NCBI GenBank assembly: GCA_021030915.1 | Contig: JAGEMR010000101.1 | Location: 1 to 64,000, forward strand | Length of the DNA: 64,000 nt | Origin: Astrothelium macrocarpum | Taxonomy: Eukaryota > Ascomycota > Dothideomycetes > Trypetheliales > Trypetheliaceae | Direction of reading: 5' to 3' | Part shown: positions 55,717 to 64,000 of the stretch, piece by piece | How positions within the stretch are numbered: the first letter of the stretch is position 1 | Layout: every line of letters begins with the position of its first letter | Position numbers and translations under genes: made by a program | The notes under the pieces: generated by a model | What the model saw: the letters and a program-made list of their open reading frames with translations, nothing else | Told to the model about the DNA's origin: nothing | Database searches by the model: none

Positions 55717-57640
55717 GTCTACAATGGCAGACGTGTTTGGAAGTTGGTGATAAGGTTTGTGAGATTCGATCACAAGCGCTTTACCGTTCCGTCTTAGCCC
55801 GCCGGGGTCTTGGCACCCAGTCAAATTTGCTTCATGACGCGATTGATTTTGGGTGAGAATTGGATCCAATCGCAGCTTCAGCGATTCGTTTTGGATTGCG
55901 ACAATCACGATTAGCTTCTTGACCATCACATCTTCCCAAACGATTTTGGTCACAAGATTTTGCTAATCAGCCAAGCCGGTACTCATTCCCGGCGCATGAG
56001 AATCTCCGACTTATCGATGCCATTTCAAAGGAAAAATATAGCGCGAGTCATTTCACATTAGCTATACATTAGATCAGTTGACATGGCATGATGGCTCAAT
56101 GAGCTGTGAAGGAGAGAAGTGAGAGTGCGATTGCGACAATACAGGCTTTTCTTGAGTGCGTATGTGAATGACGCGAGCTAGACAATTAGGTAAATTATTG
56201 GAACAAGACTGGCACATTTGCAAAAGAAAAAAATTCATGTGAATCACGCGGGACGATGAGTGCAAGAAAATGTAGGAACTAAGTTTGCAGTAGAAGACAG
56301 ACTCGAACTGTGAACAAGAGTAAGTCGGCCCAATTGTGGAGCTCGTTCATGCGACACCAGCCGTTACGCGGCATATCCGAAGTTCAATTACTGTGAATTG
56401 GCATCATGGTTTTGCATTAAGGGCCCGATTGTCCAAATAGATTACCCATTCGGCGTCGCAAATGCATTGCTGTTGGTCATGGTTTGCTGTGGGCAATTTT
56501 TTCCAAGTGCGAATGCAATTCGAGCCGAGATGCAAAGTGAAAAATGATCGTGTATACGCATGCCATGTCGAATTGGCAAAGTCTGCCGGCGACTTATTGC
56601 TTTAGTTAAGTACCTCCACAAAGGGACCTGTCGGCTTATTTGGCTCCTTGCAGTGCTTCTCTGTCAGATTAAGCACCTGCACTCCTAATTCAGGGATACG
56701 AGCCCGCTTTATGCCCAATTCGGTATTGAATCACGTTTGGCTTTCTAGAAATGTACCGTCATCAAGTGTGCGAATCCAGAAAGGTGCACGAACAACGGAT
56801 GCGTGCGCATGCTGTGTAACCAATAATGCGGGTACCTGCAGAAAGTTTGGTTGGACATCCCTGTAAGCAGTAGAAGCCAAAAAGAAGTCTACTTGCATCC
56901 TTCGCTGAACATTCTGGGAGTATCACGTGCACAGGTACTGGTGAATACTGGCTGGACTGCAACTAGATCCGTAAATAGCGTGTTCTGTTGCGCCTAATCG
57001 TGTTCTATACTCTGTACTGAAACAAGAATATCAACGCTTTTCTGACCGCCCTGTGTGCGCACCATTCGGCCCTACGTATATGGGTAAAGACCCCGGAAAC
57101 GCCTCAAGATGTTTTGTTAAAGAAAAATAGAGACCTCTGACACGCTAACCACCAGGTCTATGGATATCACGGCAAACTGGTGAGACATTATTCACGCCAG
57201 ATGAAGTAATAATAAAAACGAGGGTGGCCCGAAGCCGTGTTGAAGCAGAGTTACAATCTAGAAGGCCGTGAGGCTCCAGTCTTTTTCGAAAAACGCCGCG
57301 ATAGGATGTACTGTATAAAAAAAGAAGAACGTTAGGGCATGGACATTGATGATTGGGGGCCGGTTCATGTATGTGGGATCTCGCTAACGCAAGGCTGCAT
57401 CATGGATGATCCCAGCTCGATGCAGGTGGGCGTGGTTCGCATGAAAAGGGCGTCGATCGTTTTCATCCCAGTTGCATGGACCAACGTTTACGATTTGCCG
57501 GCTGCATGTCGACATCTACGCTAGCTCGTCAGCAATCCAAGAAACTCTAAACGCTCCACGTAGACACCATGACCGAACAAGTCCATGTGCCGCAGTGGAA
57601 TTTTTTTTTTTTTCCTCTTCGAAACTTACCGGTCATGTTC
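55717..57640. other. intergenic, no supported gene
   Basis: About 1.9 kb with only short frames and a 13-nt poly-T run at 57602-57614. Nothing recognised. Confidence 0.45.
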
Positions 57641-57805
57641 TCATTGCTTGGTCGAACACGGACGACAAGTCTTTAGTTTGCAGTACTTGCACTCGTAAAT
57701 AAGCCAATGTGGGCCTGAATGACAGATATTGCAGTGCCAGAGAATCAGGGTGGTGTCGGATTTGATCATCTTAAACTCGTGTGCGCACTGTCCGGGAACA
57801 GCCAT
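57641..57805 (-). CDS. 54-aa cysteine-rich, probably zinc-binding microprotein
   Basis: From the ATG at 57803-57805 a 54-residue protein contains C7, H9, H24 and three CxxC pairs at residues 25/28, 39/42 and 47/50, with H29 and H33 between. The segment WHCNICHSGPHWLIYECKYC reads like a compact treble-clef or RING-like zinc fold. I recall similar very short proteins in other ascomycetes, but this is memory, not a search. The frame is open upstream for 32 more codons without an obvious start, so it could also be the last exon of a larger gene. Confidence 0.55.
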   Translation of the reverse strand: MAVPGQCAHEFKMIKSDTTLILWHCNICHSGPHWLIYECKYCKLKTCRPCSTKQ

Positions 57806-60800
57806 TACCACGATTGGCTGGAAGCGGTGGATATCAGCAAAGGTTGTTTCACATGGCAAAAAATCTGGCGGATTTTTCTTATGGTTATATAGTTTCCGCA
57901 CTTACAATCCAAGTGCTAACTCAACTAGCTGAAGCCACCGGCCAAGCGTCAGAAAACGCGGGATAACAGCTGCTAAGCAAGAAACGGTGTTTGAAAAAGC
58001 AACCTTCAGCTCAAGATCCCGTCAAGGCAATTTTTGCGTGGGATGCGGAAATAGAATGTTTAGGGAGCCGACGGAGATAGAGCCAGATCGAGGACGAGCG
58101 TGGGAAGGTGAGGATGATTAAAGGGACAGCTGAAATACAGCAGCGTGCAGAAACGTGCAATCTTTGCTCAGCCTGCGGATGACAACATGTGTGAATCAGC
58201 ATTTAAATCAGGCCATGTCCGTGATCTCATTTATAGTCAGATTGAATTCGAGGTGAGCATGTCTTGCTTCTCGGATAGGAAGTGAGGATGAAGTACAAGA
58301 CGCTTGGAGTTGTAGCACGACTGAAGTTCTCATGTCTTTTAACCCATTCCACTTTGGGATTACCTCGAGATCGACCCGGGGTTCACGATGAATAGGCTCA
58401 AGGGAGCCTGTGATTCAGGCCGCTCATGGCTTAAGGTGCGGCAGCCGCGGCCGTGGGTTGCAATGCTCGGTAGCTCATCCTTGTTGCAAAGCGTAGTCTT
58501 GCTGTTTCGCGGATGAGCGGAATAGCGTGTCTTCATGTGCCACAGCGTGGGGATATGACTGAGATCTAAAAGGAGTAGGATTTGGAGAGGAGGAGGATTA
58601 GACCGCGTTCCGGATCGAAGGCCCGCCTGCCAGGTACGGGCCAATTGATGTCTCACGGCTTGCGAGCGTCAACGGACCGTCCTGTGGGTTCTGGGACAGG
58701 CGTGGGACTGGGTTTGGAACGGGCTCACCGAGCACAGTTTGCTAAGCCGCTCAACAGGGTAGGCCTGCCGATTATTTCAGCACGACTAAGGCATTTGTCG
58801 AGGATACGTCTCCCACTGATGGCGCATCTGCCGCGCGCCCAGCTTTTTGGGGCGGCTGATCAGAACTGGGCCGCACTGCCGTGCTGACCGATGGGGCGCA
58901 TCAGGTGATGGAAGCTTCAAGAGGTGAAATAGAACGAGCACGAGAAACGATGGGGGCCAGACTACAATCGACAGTGGATATTCTGACGTTGCTTAGCGGG
59001 TGGAACTGCGTCCCGAAACAGCGGTCTGCAGGAGATATCCTGGAAGATCGCATTCCAGCGGCTTGGGAGTCCACATGGGCAGCAGTTCGATGGCCATCCC
59101 GAAGCCGGCTCTTGTAGCCTCACCTGCACGTTGCGCAAGTTTATCTGGAAACTATGCCCGATCCAGCACGTCTAGCCGTCTGAGCACTCCTTCTGAGCCT
59201 TCCCCCGTCCCCGCTGCGATTGCGTCCACCACGGACATTGTCGGGGCCGAAATGACGACTCGAGCAGACCGGTCGAGCGCTGCCCGCAATGATGATGATG
59301 ATGTTGAGAGTCAGACGTGCTCCGGTGCTCGATTGCAACCCTTTTTGCATCTGTTTCACACATGCTCTATTGTTCTGGCATGCATGGCGCATTCGCTAAA
59401 GCAAAAAATGTCCGATGGGGACACGATCAACGCCTGCAGCCAAGCCTTACCCTCTCTATCCGTCTAAATCGTCCAAAGCGGTAACCTCGGTCTTGACGTG
59501 AACGGCAGTCCGCTAAGTGGAACGTCAAAACACTTCAACACCTGTCAACAGCCAGACCGCATACCTTGCTGCGACATGCAATTTGACTCGTCGTGAGTTT
59601 GCTGAATCCTCGTACGCCAATCCCCTCTTCGCCGAATGTTGAATCAAAGAAAGGTCTTCTTGGAATTGTTGAGCCCGGCCGAGCCATCATATTCTGGAGA
59701 TGCTCGGTGTGACTTGGCATTCTCTTTGACATTCCAATACAGATTGTCCCAGCAATGCAACAGTCGACTACATGGGCCCCAGCAAGAGATGTCCAGAAAC
59801 ACATCTACTTTTGGGAATCAATAGCTACTGGACTGTTATCACTGAAACATATATATTTTTTTGGGAAAGAGATTTGCGTCTCCTACGTCTCAAGGATATT
59901 TTCCCTATACATATTGTGGGTGGCGACGCGCATACGGAGTTGACCAGGTCATTGAAGATCATGTAGATAGGAGAAGGTATAGCGATATCTTTTATCAAAC
60001 ATCGAATGACCACCCTACCGTTTTATCGCCTTCTGTCGCACGAGTATTCCGACTTGTCGTCTAACACACTCGCAGCTGACCAACTTTTGCAGCACATACC
60101 CGTGCCGGGAAGCTAAGATCTTGGTGTAATCACGGCCAGGAACATCTCCCAATTCACATTAGCTGCACAACCCACTACGTGCCTCCCCAGGGTCGCAGAT
60201 GCGGTCGGCCGGGACGCACGTCATTACTAGCTGCTTAACTCCCTGCAAGGGGGTTCCGGCTTTTTCGGTCGTCGCCGTGAGTTTCTGGAATCGTTCGACA
60301 GATGAGGGTCCTGCAGAGCCTCGGGGACCTCTTGGTAACGGTGTCGCCCTACAACCTTCTCTACTCATCTTGTACAACATCTCGAATTGACGTCATTGAA
60401 CTCGATACGATACCTGTTGCGGATTGCTCTAGATAAATTTCGTTTGACTGTGTAGTTTTCGCTTTGCATTTTACTAAAATCATGATCAACGTTTCCGATT
60501 TCGGCATCAGCAGCATGAAGACGTGATGGACTAGTAGATGTTGAGTGAACTTTATCAACATACTCTATCATAGTTCAACCACTCTCATACCTTATTGCTC
60601 CCCTCTCGCTTCCAGTTGCCCAGTCACTTGCCCTAGAAACGCACCGAAAATCCCACCGGTACCGGAACGTACCCGATTCCTTCCGGGAAACCCCCCGTCT
60701 TCTGCACGGGGTCCTGCTTGAAAACCTAAATTGGGTGCTTTGCGACCAGGGTTCCAGCCTTGTCAATATGAGGTACATTTACCTTCTCAATGGGCTTGTT

Positions 60801-61917
60801 CCGATTGGCTTCACCCTAGAAACGATAAGCACATGGACGTCTTGAAACAGGTATCGAAAAGACCAGACCCGAGCAATACGGAAAATTCTTGCGACAGAAC
60901 TGAATCCGGTAAAAAGTAACGATACGATGGATTTGTCGATGAGCGGCCCAGGCCATGGGACTAGAGGGCGTTGATATTCTTGCAGAATCCAATGCCAACA
61001 TGCACTCAGTCATGGTCAATGTTACTCTCATTCCGCACATGTATGCTTTGGAAGGTCTTGTGCGAATGAGATTGAAGAAGCTTAAGAAACAATCATACCA
61101 AAAAACGCAATGCTATGACTTGCGATGACTTTAGAGTAACACGAGTTTTCTGGCGTCAAACCTACTGCTCAAGGTAAAGTGGAAATGTTGATGCTTGGTA
61201 AGACTGAGAGAAGGAGTTGGAAGTTTCTGCTAGTAGCCAAAGGAGAAGGACAAATGGCAAGCCATTCGCATCAATGAGATATGAAAGCCCGCCTTCCATC
61301 AAAGGGCTGGATGTCTCTGATCACGCGATTTTGGACAGATTTGGGTCTATTTGCAGTGCTCGCTTGAAGATTTCGGCCCAACAATACAGAACACGATTCC
61401 AAAAATGGAAATAATATGTTTATGGTTATCGCAAGAAGTTGACCCGGAACATGCAATGAAACGAGTTCTGCGACGATTTCCAAAGTCGGAGCATCGTCCT
61501 GTTGTGGCAAAACTATAGAAGCGCGTAGGGTAGAACAGTCGAAGAAATCTGTTTTGATTGAGTAATTCAACCCGAAAGCCTTAACCTGAGAATCCGCTGA
61601 GATTCCTAAAACCTAAGGCATTAGAATTCCCTAGCCCGGCGAAACTATTTTCCGATCCGAGTAGACTTACCGGATTAGAACAAAACATCACGTGTGAAGC
61701 GAAATTGTACAAAGTATCGGATCAACGGAATGAACATTAAAATTTGGTAGAAGATCAAGGGATGAAGACTTTGTAATCGAATTATTAGCTACAGATGTTC
61801 ATCTGATAAAGAATTATGTTCTGCATCTCTTGAAATCATCAATAACCCCACTCTCCTCCGCTATAATCCATCACTTTGATGCGCACTCTTAATGAGTCTG
61901 GTATCTCTCGAACTATT
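57806..61917. other. about 4.1 kb without a supported gene
   Basis: Several frames of 60-155 codons exist (for example 58582-58887 and 59000-59467 plus strand, 60159-60571 minus strand), but frames overlap, codon use is uneven and no domain appears. Two short pieces look more like real protein: 60960-61126 plus strand (GLEGVDILAESNANMHSVMV) and the end of the frame stopping at 61414 (KISAQQYRTRFQKWK), which resembles part of a Clr5 domain. They may be relics. Confidence 0.4.
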
Positions 61918-63890
61918 TTAAGCTTCCATAAGCTTCTCCGCACCTTGATAGAACGGTGGCAAAGGCTCAAGGTTGCGTTGGAAGAAGACGTATTTACGAA
62001 TGTGCCACATGGCATTCTTGATCTGGTAGCTCGAGTGTTTCCAGGTAGGCACAGAAAATACTTGGTCAAGTTCTTCCAGTGTGAGAGCTGGCAGGCATTG
62101 TTAGCTAAGTTCCGACAGAATTACAAGCGAATAAACTCACATTTGGTCTCGGGCATGAAGAGAAGCACAGCGATCCACAAAACAACGCACCACGCAGCGT
62201 ACCATCCGAACGCGCCCTGAGATAGAAAAGCTTGTTGTAGATGAGGCCAGGTGAAAGAGAGAACGAAGTTGAAGCACCAAGTCGTGGCAGTGGCCCAAGA
62301 CATGCCTACGTCACGGACGTGCATTGGGAAAGCTTCAGCAGAGTAAGAGAAAGGCACCGGTCCCATTCCGGGAGAATAGAAACATTCGAAGAGGTACATG
62401 CCCGTCGTGATCATGCCAATGCGAGCCGGTTGGACCTTGCCCGTCACTGGGTTCGTTTTCGGAGGGATGAAGAATGACATACCAGTCCACATCAGAGTTA
62501 TAGCCAGGAACGGGAATGTCAGTAGAAGCAGATTACGGCGACCAAACGTATCGATCGTAAAGAAGGCTGGTAACGCAAAGACCCAGTTGAGAATACCTGT
62601 ACCCATGGATGCCAATAAGGCGCTGTTGCGTCCATAACCACCCTGCTCGAAGATTGTGGTGGAATAGTAGGCAATGACATTGACTCCGCAGAATTGCTGG
62701 CCAAACATGACGATCCAGGTCGCCAGAGTGGCGCGTCGGTTGCGTGGAATGGTAAAGAGCTCAAAGAATTGAGTGAAAAGATTCTTGCCAGTATTGACCT
62801 TGCGCTCAATCTCCACACCGACGTGAGTGTAGTAAAGGTCACGTGCAGCCTGGAGGTCTGTCTTTCGCAGAGTACGGAATGCACGATAGGCCTTTTGCAT
62901 CTGGCCGTGTTGAATCAACCAACGGGGAGACTCGGGGCAGAAGTAAACCTGAGCGCAAACCAAGATTGGAAGGACGACAGTCGAGCCGAGAATCAAACGC
63001 CAAGCAAGGTCTGGTCGGAGGCCGCCAAAGGCAACACCCATGATGTTGCCAATCATAATTCCGAAAGCAGTCCATACTTGCCATTGCATGACCAACGCAC
63101 CTCGGATTGGAGCCGGTGCGCATTCTGCAGTATAGACGGGGACTGTAGTTGATTTGGAACCGATACCGAGGCCGAGGACGAAGCGAGCGATGAAGAGATT
63201 GGCCCAAGAGTTGGCGACACCCTCCCAGATGGAGGCGATTGCCGCAATCACACAAGACAAGAAGATGGTACCACGACGGGCAAGGACTGCATTGAGCGGC
63301 TCGGTCAACCAGCAACCCAGGATGGCGCAAGCCAAATATGGAGCACCGACAATAAGACCGGTAAGATTGGCTTGTTCCGATTGCGAGAAGCGATCGCTTG
63401 TGACTCCTAGGGTTTGGAGATAGAAGGTCTGGGCTCCGTTGTTGACGGTCTCGTCCATACCCTGGACAGCGGCAGCCATGGATGCCATGGACACCAGCCA
63501 ATACAGTTGCCACGGCTGGTCCCATTTGTGGGTGTGCTCACGCGCCAAGATGGCCTTTTCATCGGGGGTGAGCTCGTCCATCTCTTGGATAGCATAAGGC
63601 CGTTGTGACACAAGAGCGCCCTTCTTCATGACCTCGACGTGATCCATGAGCCCATACTGCTCACAAAACTGTTCGACATCGAGCAAAAGCTGCTCACGCG
63701 GCACATTGGCAAGCGGGTTCTCGAACACAGCACTCAAGGCTTGAGTGTCAGAAGCATCGACCTGGTAAATGTCACGGCCCTTGCCTTCGAGGTGAAGGTG
63801 GTCGTGGACAGAGGCGCCATTGTTACTGGTAGGTGAGCCCTTATCGGCAGCGACCTTCTCGGTGCCCTTCTCACCAAGCTCGGTCGACAT
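61918..63890 (-). CDS. MFS sugar/polyol transporter (SP family)
   Basis: Two exons on the minus strand, 62141-63890 and 61918-62087, around a 53-nt intron (donor GTGAGT), 639 aa. The ATG at 63888-63890 replaces a TTG eight codons upstream. A soluble N-terminus of about 120 residues precedes twelve predicted membrane helices. Sugar-porter marks are present: ARFVLGLGIGS with PVYTAECAPAPIRGA, the loop motif PESPRWLI after helix 6, FGQQFCGVNVIAYYST in helix 7, DTFGRR, and PFSYSAEAFP with a PETK end of helix 12. These place it in the hexose/inositol-type SP family; the substrate is not decidable by eye. The long N-terminus with repeated Asp/Glu is typical of a filamentous-fungal subgroup. The 5' flank continues to the window edge. 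Confidence 0.9.
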
Positions 63891-64000
63891 GATGGTGGAC
63901 GTGGGTAGAGACAATGGAGGGGCGGGATTGAAGAGAAAAACAGGGCTCCGCGGGACTTTAAACAGAGACGGCAGAGGCGTGTGTCCGGTTCATCGAGCGA

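Noticed and set aside
58582..59467. Chain of plus-strand frames considered as a multi-exon gene
   Set aside because: Frames could not be joined by good splice sites into one product, and no domain was recognised.
62839..63525. 228-codon minus-strand frame in another phase
   Set aside because: Overlaps the transporter coding exon in a different frame and lacks hydrophobic periodicity.

Overview
The window is nuclear DNA of a filamentous ascomycete (Pezizomycotina; Leotiomycetes-like is only a guess). The evidence is short spliceosomal introns of about 46-79 nt with GTATGT/GTAAGT-type donors and CTNAC/CTAA branch sites, well-spaced genes on both strands, typically fungal families (Clr5-TPR, rhodopsin-domain membrane protein, Spo7, CDS1), and decayed sequences full of C-to-T/G-to-A changes that look like repeat-induced point mutation (RIP). 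No rRNA, tRNA, CRISPR array or prokaryotic feature was seen.

1-5.0 kb is repeat-rich: a pogo/Fot1-type DNA transposon (1931-4086) with 46-bp terminal inverted repeats and a dead transposase, flanked by short tandem and dispersed repeats. 5.0-31.7 kb is the gene-rich core: TTC27/Emw1 TPR protein (-), glycine-zipper protein (-), single-TM protein (+), a gutted AAA ATPase relic (-), a Clr5-TPR gene with a late frameshift (+), a ThDP-dependent enzyme whose ATG is split by an intron (-), CDP-diacylglycerol synthase (-), ATRIP/Rad26/UvsD checkpoint protein (+), Spo7-like phosphatase subunit (-), Cld1/CGI-58-like hydrolase (+) and a two-TM protein (-). Three of these genes act on phosphatidic acid or its products within 8.5 kb.

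31.7-50.5 kb is gene-poor accessory DNA: a rhodopsin-domain membrane protein (+), a small cysteine-containing secreted protein interrupted by TGA (+), a large membrane protein pseudogene with three stops and a mutated splice donor (-), a 17-nt tandem array with four-monomer periodicity, a 2.3-kb element with about 95-bp inverted ends, a small two-TM protein (-), and an intact secreted-pathway protein with dibasic (Kex2-like) sites (+). 50.5-64 kb returns to conserved or intact genes: a 1,055-aa low-complexity, probably nuclear protein (-), a TatD/Scn1-like metal hydrolase (-), a 54-aa cysteine-rich microprotein (-), about 4 kb without a supported gene, and an MFS sugar-type transporter (-).

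Exon coordinates come from reading splice signals by eye and from frame closure; none was checked against transcripts. Start codons were moved to the first plausible ATG where the longest open frame began at a non-ATG codon.
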